Source of the DNA: Atkinsonella hypoxylon
Lineage: Eukaryota > Ascomycota > Sordariomycetes > Hypocreales > Clavicipitaceae
DNA: 64,000 nt
Assembly (NCBI GenBank): GCA_000729835.1
Contig: JFHB01000083.1
Span: 61,222 to 125,221, forward strand
Direction of reading: 5' to 3'
The notes under the pieces: generated by a model
The model's input: the letters and a program-made list of their open reading frames with translations, nothing else
Databases searched by the model: none
Told to the model about the DNA's origin: nothing
Made by a program: the position numbers and the translations under genes
Shown: piece by piece, positions 44,301 through 56,112 of the stretch
Numbering within the stretch: the stretch's first letter is position 1
Layout: each line of letters begins with the position of its first letter

Positions 44301-47300
44301 CTAATATAATAAAGCTAGTATACTATAGCCTATAGTATACTATTTAGCTAGGTTATCTCTAGCTTAATATAACTATACTATTTACAATAAGGAGCTCTTA
44401 GTAATAATATCTTACCTTAAAGCCTAAGCAGTAAAGTTATAAAGAGTAATATACCTCTTTATAATCCTTATAGATTATAAGAATCTAGAATACTTTATAT
44501 CTTTATAAAAGATCTTTAAGCGTTAAGCTAAGTAGGTAGAGCTTCTCTTTCTCTTTAACTACTACCTATAATACTGCTTAGGGCTATAGGTAGAGTAACT
44601 AAATATATTATTACAATAAGAGTAAGATTAAGATAGAGTAACACTATAGATAAACTAGGTTCTTTAGTCTCTCTCTATTAGCTACTTTAGCGCTCTCTAT
44701 AGAGATAAAGAGAAGAAGAAGGTTATAAAGAATATTAGAGTAGAAATAGCTAGTAAAGTAATACTAAAAAGTTAACTAGCTATAGCTTTATAGGTACTAG
44801 CTAGAATAATACTGTTTCTAAATAAACACTTATAAAGCCTATAGAACTAAGGAGTATAAAAAGACTTAGTATACCTAATAAAGTTAAATATAGTTTAAAA
44901 GAGAAAGAAAAGGTTTCTATTAAAGATAAAGATATAAAAATAAATTATAGACTACACCCTTAATATATAAAAGGTATTAGTTTACTAAAGCTGCCTTTAG
45001 GTCCTTAAGTATAAGCTGTTAATTACTATACTAATATATAGAATATATAAGTTGCTAATATTAAGCTACTTAGAATAAAATACTATATTTTAAGCATTAA
45101 TATATAACTATTACTAGAATAGGCTGTTCTAAGATATTACTTAGTATATTTAAAACTACTACTGTTACAGTAGCTAAAAGAGTAAAAGGTTATAGTAAGG
45201 CCTTTTATAACCTATTTTAGCGCTAAATAGGTATTAGTTATAGATCTCTATAGATTTTATAATAGATTTACTAGCGCTAAACTAGGCTATACTCTTTTAC
45301 TTAATAGTTATTACTAATTAACTTTTAAAGTATATATAGTTAAAGGTAATAACCTCTATAGAGATAGAGAAATATATTTAGTAGTTTAAGTATTATTAGT
45401 AGCAGTTTTATAGGTTCCTAAAATAAATTATCTCTAACTATAGTTTAGATTAATTAAGTACCTTTTAAACTACTCTCTATTACCTTATTAGAATTAAATA
45501 ATTACTATCTATATTCTATTATCTATAGATAAATAGTAGAATAGAGAGAGTTAATTAGAAAGTGTAAATAATTCTATAGGTTATAGTTGCCTTTTTGCAG
45601 TTTAACTAGCCTAAATATCTCTCTATATATTAGCTAGCTATTAACAATAGAAATTCCTTAGTAACTAGTATAAGTTTAAACTAAGTAATATATAGGTACA
45701 ATATAGACCTTATTTAAAAGCTTATAGATAAAAAGGAATCCTAAGTTTTATAAAAGGGGTAAGCTTTAGTATTTCTTAAATAGCTATAAAAAAGTATAAA
45801 TATTACTTAAGCTATAATTAACTTTACTTAGTAAAGGTAATAAGAGTAGTTAAATAGAAGCTATAAGCTAGTAGAATAGTATAAGGTAGAGAACTTAATA
45901 TAGCTAATGCTCTATTATATTAAGATAAACTACTTAAGTTAGAAGCTTAACTAAATTATAGTAAAGTATATAGTTATAAATATACTAATACCTTTAACTA
46001 TAAAGTTAGATATTTTACTAGAAATTTACCTAGTTTTCTATATTAATTTTATTAAGTAAGTAGTAATAAACCCTTTACTTTTTTAGTAATTAGTAAACTT
46101 AAAGCCTAATTTTAAGCTAACTATAATAAATACTAACTTATCCCTTAAGAAGTATAAAGTAAAGAAAATTCTAGCTACTAAAAACGCTTTAGGCTAAAGA
46201 AAACACTATTAAGTGCTTATTAAGTAAGTAGAATTTATTTAATCTATATAGAAACTACTAAAGAACTTCCTTAATATAGAGGCACTAGATTAATTTAAGT
46301 TATAGTAAAAAGACGCTTAATTTAATAATAGGCCTAGTAAAAGTATAGTAAAATTTTATATAGACTTTAATAATAATCTAGTAATCTTTAACTAAAAAAT
46401 AAAAGAAAATAAACTCTTCTTTATAAAGGCCTATATAATTATTATAAAAAAAAAAAAAAAATAAAAGAAATTTCTTAGTAAGTAATAAAGAGGCAGTAGT
46501 GCTTATAGTATAGAAGTGTAACTACCTAAAAGGCGCCTTATTGCTCTCTAGGTAGTTATAGAATAGAAGCTAAAGGAGCTATATAGTGCCTCTAGAGTAG
46601 TGTAGAAGCTAGAGCTAAAATAGTAGCGCTAGTATAAGGTGTAAAGGCTAAAGTAGGTAAGAATATAACTAGTGCTCTAGATTAAGGCTTTACTCTAGTA
46701 GGTATAAGTAAGAATATAATATCTTAAATAGCTTAGTGCTTTAGGTATAAAGGTATAGTCTTTAGAGGGAGAAAGATAGAGAGAGAGAAGGTAGAAAAAG
46801 TAATAAGCTAGGTTAAAGTTATATACTTTAGGAATATAAATAGCAATTAGCGCTATAAGTAGTTTAAGCTTTTAAGCTCTACCTAAAGGTAAATATATTT
46901 CTAGTGTATTATCTTAAGGTTATTCTATAAGAGTAAAGGGATAATATATAGCAGTAAGGAAGCTTTATATAGCAGTAAAGAGGCAGCAGTAGTAAAGGTT
47001 AGTAGTATACAATAAGGTATAAGTATAGGTAGCAGCAATAAGGAGAGTATAGTAATAGTAGTAGTAATAATAGGTATAGAGAGAGATAAGAAGTTATTAT
47101 TAATATCTATAGAGATATACTTATACTTATTAGAGTTAAACTTATTATTCTTTAGAACAATAAAGGCTATAGTACTCTTACAGTTAATAGAGAGAGAGAG
47201 AGTAAGTGCAGAAGAATAACTAGTTTAGGTTATATAGTAAGGAGAAGAAAAGAGTATAACCTTCTCTTCTATATAATTAGCAGTAAGTATATCCTTAAGA

Positions 47301-48823
47301 ATAAAGTTATAGTAGTTATATATATTTAAAAATTTATATATAAGGATTATATAGTAGAAGAGCTAGTTAATATAAAGAGAAATTAAAGTAGACTTAACTA
47401 TAAAACCTTAGTTAATAAGTTTCTATATTTAGGTAAAGTAATACTATAGGTAAAAATGCTTAGTAAAGAGGCTAGAATTCTAAATGCAACCTTAATGCCT
47501 TTATATATACAGTTAGTATTCTCTCCTTTAGCTAAAATAATAGTTATATAAGCTCTTTTTATAAAGGTTATTGTAGTATAGTATATAAATATCCTTAAGA
47601 ATATTACTGTTAAATAACTCTAAATTATTTAAGTTCTTTTATATAAAGAAACTATAGATATAGTAGTAGTAAGGGACTAATAGCACTATAGAAGTAGGAG
47701 CAGTAAGGGCGCTAGCGTTAGCAATATAACTGCTAAAGTTCTAAATATACTTTTAGTTAGTAAGAGAATAAGCTATATATAAGTAAAGAGGCAGTATACT
47801 CTAGGCTAATAAAACAATATTTTACGATTTTAATTAGTAAGCTATTAGCAGTTAGATAAATCCTGTTTAAATATATTAAAAAGAGGTTCTTTTACATTAA
47901 AAGGAGCAGTAGTAGCTATACAGTAAAGTAAGGGATTTTAGGAAACTATAATAGAATTATTTAGTTATAATATAGAGGTAAAATAAGATATAAAGAAGAA
48001 AGGAAAAGATAAAAAAGAGAAAAAAGGAATTATTTATTTTTATATTAAAGTTAGCTAAGAGCTAGCTACTAGTTTATTATACGCTAAAGGGATAATAATA
48101 ATAATAACTATTTACGCTCTACTAGCTATTAGTTCTTTATACGCTAAGAGAATAACACTAATAATAACTGTTTACGCTTTACACCCTTAACAACACCCCT
48201 TATATATAGATAAGTTATATATATCTAATAACTGTTTGCAATAATAATAAAGATAAAAGAGAGAGAGGTGCCTCCTAGTTAATAAAAGAGATTATTATAT
48301 AATAGTTACTTTAAATATAAGAAGACCTAAGGATATAGGCAGTTTACGCACTAGCAATACTAGCATTATAGCTAGCGCCTATATAATAAGCAGATAATTA
48401 ATAGCTATATATAGAGGATTATAAGGTAGAGGGGGGTAGAGAGGTTAATAGACCCTAGAAGGGTATAATTAAGTAAAGGGAGGGCATAATTAACCTATTA
48501 TAGCGCAACTAATAGGTTAGTTAGTAGGGTAATTAACAGCTGTTGCTAAGGTGCTATAGATAATTAAAGGGAAGAGAGGTAAAGTAGATATCTATTTATA
48601 TATTAGCTCTATAACGCTACACTAACAATAAATAGTGCATTAGTGTAGCAATAGAACAGCTAGAGTAAAGCGCCTAAGGGCAAACGTTATACCTCTATTT
48701 TTTTATAAGTAAATAATAGAGGAAATATAAAGAGAGAGTAAATAGAGAGTTAGCTACTATCTATAGTACTTACTATAAACAACAAAAGAGATTGTTATAG
48801 AGCCTAGGAGAAGAAGGAGAGTA

Positions 48824-49146
48824 TATTATAAACTTAAGCCTTAAGCTTAGGTCTTTTAGTAAAGGAAGAACAGCAGAAGAGGGATAGAGGTCTATATAGG
48901 TAAAGGGATAGAAGTAAGCTGTATTTATTTAGGGGTTAGCTAAACTTCACTAGGCCCTAGAGAGAGAACCTTAGCTATAGAGTATATACTAAAAGGGGCT
49001 CCTAAGGGGATAGACCTACCCCTAAATATATAGTATAGAGGTATAGGGAGGCTTCTAGTTCCTTCTCTCTTCCTCCTTTCCTCTCTATAATTATAGTTCT
49101 CATCATAGACGCTAGTTAGCAACAGCCACTAGGTTAGTCCATTACA
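48824..49146 (+). repeat. 3' LTR of the Gypsy element
   Basis: Starts TATTATAA (RIP-altered TG) and ends CCATTACA. It has the same 323-bp length as the 5' LTR, with mostly transition differences. Confidence 0.9.
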
Positions 49147-49252
49147 GCAGCTAATACTTTAAGTTCCTTAATTATTATATAAGTCCGTTCTTACTATAAT
49201 ATTCTATTTAATCTTTTTATATAAGATCTTATAGTATACTAGAAATTCCAGC
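49147..49252. repeat. Repeat R1, right part
   Basis: Continues R1 after the Gypsy target duplication. It matches 62125-62234 up to a CTAGAAATTC sequence, where the Copia element begins. Confidence 0.75.
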
Positions 49253-49775
49253 TATCAAAAGTAGCTTCAACACCAGTGCCAAAAGTGGCCACAACACCAG
49301 CGATACCAACATCGCCAGCTTTACGCAATATTAGCTCCAACAGCTGTTACCAGCACAACTACTCCAACAGTAGTACAAAGGAACTTAGTTACAACAACTA
49401 AGTATAGGAAACAAGTAGGTGTAGTGGACTAGGATAGAATACAACAGGGGTTATCTAGTCTATTATCTTTCCTTTATTATAGAGCTCTATACACACTAAT
49501 ATCAGCCCCTCTTATAGAGGCAGTGCAACGGATCACTCGGCATCTCTCGGAATTCTCTTGCTCTACAAGCTGCAGGATTTTCGGGTATTTAGCTATCCCC
49601 CTTCTTATTTTTCCTTCTTCTCTTCTCTTTCTTCCTCTCTTAGAATTAGCTATATATAGGCTGCTTCCTCCCTCCTAAGTTAGAGAAATTAAGCAAGCAA
49701 TTTACACTCTTTTACACACTAGAAGCTTCTTTATCTTTTCTCTCTTCTGTTATCTCTTCTATTTCCCCTTTAATA
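49253..49775 (+). repeat. 5' LTR of Copia-1
   Basis: Begins TATCAAAAGTAGC, ends CCCCTTTAATA. Includes CAACACCAGTGCC and a GGATCACTCGGCATCTCTCGG stretch repeated in the 3' LTR. Confidence 0.8.
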
Positions 49776-50050
49776 GTTATAAGCCTAGTTTGCCCTTCTT
49801 TAGTATCTTTACCTTTTCAATAACTTTATTATCTTCTTTAGCTCCCTAAAGCTATTTACATTATTCTGTTATTATAGATACCTAGTATCTTTAATAACAC
49901 TCTTTTATTATACGGTTACGTGCTTTACACTATACTACGTGATTTCTCTGTTATTAACAACGATAACATCTTTTCTTGTTATTAACAACAATAACATCTT
50001 TCTTGGTATCCACTACAATAACAACCTCTTTGATATTAATCACGTAATAT

Positions 50051-50077
50051 TAACCCTAACCCTAACCCTAACCCTAG
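50051..50077. repeat. Interstitial telomere-type repeat (TAACCC)4
   Basis: Four consecutive CCCTAA units followed by GAGGGTTAG, inside the untranslated leader of Copia-1, about 280 bp after its 5' LTR. Confidence 0.9.
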
Positions 50078-53000
50078 AGGGTTAGCAGAAGGAGTTAGTT
50101 ATTAACCCTTTTGAAGAGATAACACTTGCAACGATTTAACAATAAATTAAGCAGTTACGCTACTAAAAGCGCCCTAATTTTTACCACGGATCTTGCTCTA
50201 ATTTAAAATCCAACTTCTATTCTAAATTCGTCTTTAAAAATAGAATAATTCCCTTAAATTAACTTCTTAATTTTCTTTTAGCATTAGTTTTAAATCTAAC
50301 AATAAAGTATAATATCAATTTTTAGTCTTAAATTTACACTAAATTCAACAACGAATTCTACAGCGAATTTAACTCTAATTACAAAACGGATTTCTATTAC
50401 GGATTCTTTATTAACTAGATTTACACTATAGATTCTACTATAGAGCTTGGATTAACAGCTTAATACCAACTTTAAACAGTAAGAGACTAGAATCATTAGA
50501 TTTTAGTTATCGAAAAATACGCAACAAACGAAGGAGTCTAGAACTACCTAGATCCAGCAGAAGACAATAAAGAGGAACTAACTAAGCCACAAGAACTAAT
50601 ACCTAAGGATGTTAACAAAAAGGTTACTGTAGTAGGAGATTTAAATAACTACAAATTCTCTATTCTATAGTTTCTCTATACATAATATCGAATAAAGATC
50701 TAGGACTACTACAACTAGAAGAAAGCCCTTAACAGCATCCAACAATAGATAGTTAAAACAGTCAGTAACTACTACAAAACTATTAGCTATAAGTACAATA
50801 TCGCTAAGTAGATCCTTCTTCTTTAACAACAATTAAAGCTAATATCTTAGGACAACGAAAAAGAAGTACTCTCTTAATATAAAGCTGTATTAAAGAGCCC
50901 TTCTAGAACTAAGATAAAGGAATTTATTACTTCCTACAAGAAGGTACTCTTAGAAGCACAGTAAATCAATCTTCTAGATACCTACAATCTTTAGCTAACT
51001 TTAAACTTCCTTAATGCTGTTCAGTAAATTAACCCTTCCTTTTTAACCTATTAGCACAACAGAATTAGAGATAAATCGATCTCTAATAAGCCTAATTAGA
51101 AGGAAAAGATACTAAATAGCCACTAAATCGCAGATCTTTTCGAAAGCTAAATAAAGGCTAACAACAATAGATTCTTTGCTAACTTCTAGGACTAAAAAGC
51201 TCCTTTTTCTTCTTTAAAACAGCTAAATCCACTAAATTTAAATTTAAATCCTATATATATCTATAGAAAATCTTATAAGTATAGTAAGTGTTATTACTTA
51301 GTAAGCAACAACAGACTAAAAGACTAAAAACCTAACAAAAAGACTATTAAATCTATTTAATAAAAACTTAAGAACGATAAGTCTATAAAGAAGGTAATAT
51401 ACATATTAAAAAAGGATAACTTGTTTATTAGCAACAATATTCTTTCTAAGGGATCCTCTTTATCTTCTTCTTCCTTAAATCTAGTTATTAGTTCTGCCTT
51501 TGCTAATCTATTTTCTTTATTTAGCAATTTAAATACCCCTTATCCTTTAAGGGACTCCTAGATTCTTAATTCTAGCTTTAACATCTATATAACTAATAAC
51601 CTAGATAGGTTATTAGATTATAAGGAAGCTACTACAACACAATAGATCTTTACTGGAGATTTAAGCCTTTCTATTCTAGGATACAGCTGCGTTCTTATTA
51701 GAACCAATAAAGGACTCTTTTAACTTTAACAGGTTACCTTTGTTCCTACATTCTACACTAATGTAGTAAGCCTAAATAAGCTTCTATAAGCTAGATACAA
51801 CTGGAATCTAAAGATAGGTTAGGTTACAAAAGACTTAAGTAACCTCTTCTAAACAATAAGGAACTACAGGCAACTAACTATTGAATTTAACAAAATTAAC
51901 GATTAACTTAATAGTTCCTTTTTAACAACTTCTTTAGCTTTAGCAGACCTATAGCATTAACAATTAGGGCATCCTAATAAGAAAGCTCTTAAATACCTAG
52001 TAGAAGTAACTACAGAAGCTAAGATCACTAGATTTACAAAAATCGAATGTAAAGCTTATTCTCTTTTAAAGGCAACTAGAAAAATTAACAGAGAACCTCC
52101 TTTAGGCTCTAGTTCTAGGCCCTTCTGGAAAGTCTTTATTAATATCTTTAAGCTAAAATAAGGATATAATAGTTCTAATTTAGCTCTCCTAATAAAGGAT
52201 AATTTTATAAAGATAATTATATATTATCCTTTATTTTCTTTAACTTAGCAAGAGTTAGTCTTAAAGCTTAAAGTCTTTAACAACTATATAAAGAGATAGT
52301 AGCAACTAAATATCTATATTATCTATTAAGACAATAAAAGAGGTCTTTAATAAGACTATACAACCTAGATCTAGCAATAAGGAATTGAAGACAAGCTAAT
52401 AGCACTATATACCTTAGCCTAAAATAGTTAAGCTAAAAGATTAGGGGGTATAATAGCTACTAAAGCTAGAACCTTATAGCTTTCCTTGAATTTACCTTCT
52501 AAATTATAGCCTAAACTCTAGAAAACAGCAACGTTCTTATATAATAGAACCCCTTAATAAGGTATAGATTAAAAGACCCCTTTTTAGGTATTCTATACTT
52601 AGCTTTCCGAAAACAATAAGGATATTAGAAATTCTAGCTTCCTTAAGCTAGATATCTCTTTCCTTAAAGCCTTTAGTTGTAGAGCTTATCCTCTTACACT
52701 AGAAGCTCTTAAGAATACAGCTAAACAAGAACTTAAGACTTTACTCTATATAGAGATTGGTTACCTAGTTAGTTATAATTCCTTAAACATCTTCTATATC
52801 TAGATTCTAACGAAAAACGAGATTAGAAGAGTAAGAGATGTTACTTTTAATAAATCTTCCTTCTACAACCTACATAAAAAGCAACCTATTCAGCAAGAAT
52901 AAGAGGTTTAAATCTAGCTTCTAGTATACATTAAGTTAACCTTTAAATTTAAAGACTTCTAACTAACTATACTTATAGAAGTGCAGCTTTTACCTATATT

Positions 53001-54884
53001 AAACCTAGAAGAATACTAAGACTTTACTTCCTCTATAGAACCCTCTATAGATAAGGAACCTCCTTAACAACAGGAACCTTCCTAGTTACTAACACTAAGT
53101 CTAGAGCCTTAGTCTCTTTAACAGCTTCTACAACTAACTAACCCTTATAGGTTAGCAAGACTAACTACCTATAATTCTTCTAACTTCGTCTTTACTAGTA
53201 GCTTCCTACTAGGCATAAAGGAAAGACTTTATTAACGAACTCTTCCCCCTAAACCTAGGAACTAGAAAGAGCTACAATAATACTAATTTATTAATGAGTT
53301 TAAAGAGGCAGTAACAAAGGAATTTAACAATAACTAGGAAAAGGGAACCTTTTAACTAACACTAGTTATAGATCTTCCTATTAGATACAAGCTAATTCCT
53401 TTTACCTAGGTCTTTAAGTATAAATTTAATAAGTACAGATACCTTACTTAATTTAAAGCTAGAATCTATATAAGAGGAGACCTTTAATCTATAAGCTTAA
53501 AAGAGACTTATACAGCAACCCTTGCAGCTAGATTCTTTTAAATCCTTATAGCAATCCTAACTAAATTTAATCTTAATTCTATCTAAATAGACGCTGTTTC
53601 TACCTTTACTAATAGTCTTTAAGATAAAACTATTTATATTAATTATCCTAATAGATTTAAGAAACTAGAATAGGCTTTATTGCTTCTTAGGGCTCTATAT
53701 AGCCTAAGGAGGTCCCTCTATCTCTAGCAGAAAGATCTCTCTTTAACTCTTTAAAGACTATAACTACAAGTAGTTACAGAAGACCCTTATATTATAATTT
53801 TAGATACAGTAGTTATCTTCTACTTTATAGATAATATTGTACTTATCTTCTAATCTAAAAACAGAGATAAGGTATAAGGAATTGCATAAGAACTTTAAGA
53901 CAGTTATAAGATAAAGATCCTAGGGGATTTAAAGTGGTTTCTTAGAATTTAAATTATCTGCAATTAAAAGCTTTAAAAGACCTAGCTTTTATAAGACTCT
54001 TATATAGAGAAAATCGCTAACGAATTTCTCTCTAGAAAGATACCTAAGAAAACCTACCTAATTCTAGAATAATAACTTAAAAGGAACTAGTAATAAGCCT
54101 CTTCTTAACAGATATACTAGTATTAGAAGCTTATTGGTTCTATTAACTACCCTTCTACAATAATAAGGCTAGATATAGCTCTTGCTGTATCTAAACTCTT
54201 AGAGCACCTTTAGAATCCCTCTAAATATCACCACAAAGTAGCTGTAGGAGTAGTTATCTACCTCTTTCTCACTTAATTTCTTGCTATTTAATTCTCTAAT
54301 AGCAACCTCCAGCAACAAGAGCTTGTAGTAGCTTCTAATGCTGCTTACGCTAACAATAAAGAAACCTATAAATTGTTATAAGGCTCTTTCTTTAGTCTCT
54401 TTAGTGGAGCAATTAGTTAGTAAGCAACTAAGCAACCTACAGTTACAACTTCCTCTACAGAAGCAGAGCTTCTAGCTCTTTCTACAACAGCAAAAGACTT
54501 AATCTCTATATTTAGGCTTCTTAACCAATTAGGTCTTAAGCTAGATATTAGCAACTAACCCTCTGTTATCTAATGTAATAACCTTTAGACAATTTGTCTT
54601 GTAACTCTCGATATTCCTTAAATTAAGACCGCTTTAAAACACATTAATATTTACAACTGTTAGCTTCGTTAGGCCTATAAAGAAGGCCTCTTCTAACTAT
54701 CTTACACACTAACAGCAGATATAGTTGCTAATAGACTCACTAAAGCTCTTATTAGTTAGAAATTTATTACCTTCTGTAATTAACTTAGTCTTATAGATGT
54801 AGAAAGTCTTATTAAGCTTAAAGAGCTTAAAGACTCTAAAGAGGAATAGATAGCTTGTTAACTAACAACCTATCTAGAGGGGTA

Positions 54885-56112
54885 TATTAAAAGTAGCTTT
54901 AACACTAGTGCTAAAAGTGGCTACAACACTAGCGATACTAATATCGCTAGCTTTACGCAACATTAGCTCCAACAGCTGTTACTAGCACAACTACTCTAAC
55001 AGTAGTATAAAGGAACTTAGTTACAACAACTAAGTGTAGGAAACAAGTAGGTGTAGTAGACTAGGATAGAATATAACAGGGGTTATCTAGTCTGTTATCT
55101 TTCCTTTGTTATAGAGCTCTACACACATTAATATTAGCCCCTCTTATAGAGGCAGTGCAACAGATCACTTAGCATCTCTCGGAATTCTCTCGCTCTATAA
55201 GCTGCAGGATTTTCGGGTATCTAGCTATCCCCCTTCTTGTTTTTCCTTCTTCTCTTCTCTTTCTTCCTCTCTTAGAATTAGCTATATATAGGCCGCTTCC
55301 TCCCTCCTAAGTTAGAGGAATCAAGCAAGCAATTCACACTCTTCTACATACTTGTTAAAAATAAGCTACCCTGTATAGCCTATTTTTATGCCTACTAGTT
55401 GCTCTATCACGTGACCCTTATTAGGTCTTGTTACGTTGATTTTTGGTAGAGATATCGCTGTTACTAGATGCGAAACATCTAGAATCGACTAAGGCAAAGT
55501 TGCCTAACCTATAGTCAACTTTAACTGCGATTTTCTCTACAACTAGCAATGGTAGAAATTCAAGAAGTATACTATTTAAAAGCTAAGAATTAGGGCTATC
55601 TAATGGTATAATTGTTGGATAGAGTTGCTTATAAGGGTTGCTTGTTATTAGTGGAATTTGTTAAATTGTACACATAAGTATCTCGTTTGTATAGCCGTAA
55701 GTCGATTTTTTTGTTTTTATATAGTAAATCTTTTTACGGAAATTATAAAGTAGCCTATAAGCCCCTTCTAGCAACTACAGCCCGCTAATATAGTTGGAGG
55801 GTCTATAAGGGACTAGAAAGATTTAAGATTCTACCCTTACTAACTTGTTCGTTACAGCGCTCTTAATATAAGATACCACTATTATTATAGTTATCTACTG
55901 CCTCTACGTGATCTATACTATACACTACAGCTTGATTTAGGCCGCTGCTGCTTCCACTACGTGATAATTGCTAGGAGCAATTACAGGTGCTAAATCTAAG
56001 AGACCACTACCCTCTTAGATATCTAGTCCTGTAATCCCTATTATTTTCAATAATACTAGAAGCTTCTTTATCTTTTCTCTCTTCTGTTATCTCTTCTATT
56101 TCCCCTTTGATA
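54885..56112 (+). repeat. 3' LTR of Copia-1, interrupted
   Basis: Homologous to 49253-49775. It breaks off at CTACATACT (55352) and resumes at ATACTAGAAGC (56053). Confidence 0.8.
55353..56052 (+). mobile_element. Solo LTR (700 bp) nested in the Copia-1 3' LTR
   Basis: Starts TGTTAAAAATAAGC and ends TTTTCAATA (RIP-altered CA). It is flanked by a perfect 5-bp duplication ATACT (55348-55352 and 56053-56057). The same sequence lies inverted at 58453-59147 and from 63495 to the window end. Confidence 0.85.

Larger units (their letters stand above)
41061..49146 (+). mobile_element. Ty3/Gypsy LTR retrotransposon, complete but RIP-inactivated
   Basis: 8086 bp with 323-bp LTRs and a 5-bp target duplication GCAGC on both sides (41056-41060, 49147-49151). 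The 3' LTR is preceded by a purine tract (AGGAGAAGAAGGAGAG). A plus-strand reverse transcriptase is readable through stops: the catalytic motif appears as YLNNVLIYT at about 43813, where RIP has turned both Asp codons to Asn, with LDLKKYYFTITKVKYLSFIV after it. Integrase-like sequence lies near 45190-45400. CAG/CAA codons have become TAG/TAA throughout. An additional ~2.3 kb between the integrase region and the 3' LTR (46480-48820) has no identifiable product. Confidence 0.9.
49253..56112 (+). mobile_element. Ty1/Copia LTR retrotransposon, RIP-inactivated, 3' LTR interrupted
   Basis: 5' LTR 49253-49775; 3' LTR 54885-56112, split by a 700-bp insertion (55353-56052). A polypurine tract (AGAGGGGTA) precedes the 3' LTR. 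Plus-strand Copia pol is readable through stops: RT with YFIDNIVLI at about 53821 (catalytic YxDD altered) and LGDLKWFLRI after it, and RNase H-like sequence near 54450-54550. The 5' LTR keeps more C and G than the 3' LTR, so RIP was uneven. No target duplication was found, so one flank may be rearranged. Confidence 0.85.

Noticed and set aside
49530..49555. GGATCACTCGGC string resembling the start of 5.8S rRNA
   Set aside because: The match is about 12 bases, recurs in the Copia 3' LTR, and nothing downstream resembles 5.8S rRNA; it is part of the LTR.
50051..50077. Chromosome end
   Set aside because: Only four units, flanked on both sides by Copia-1 sequence, so it is interstitial.
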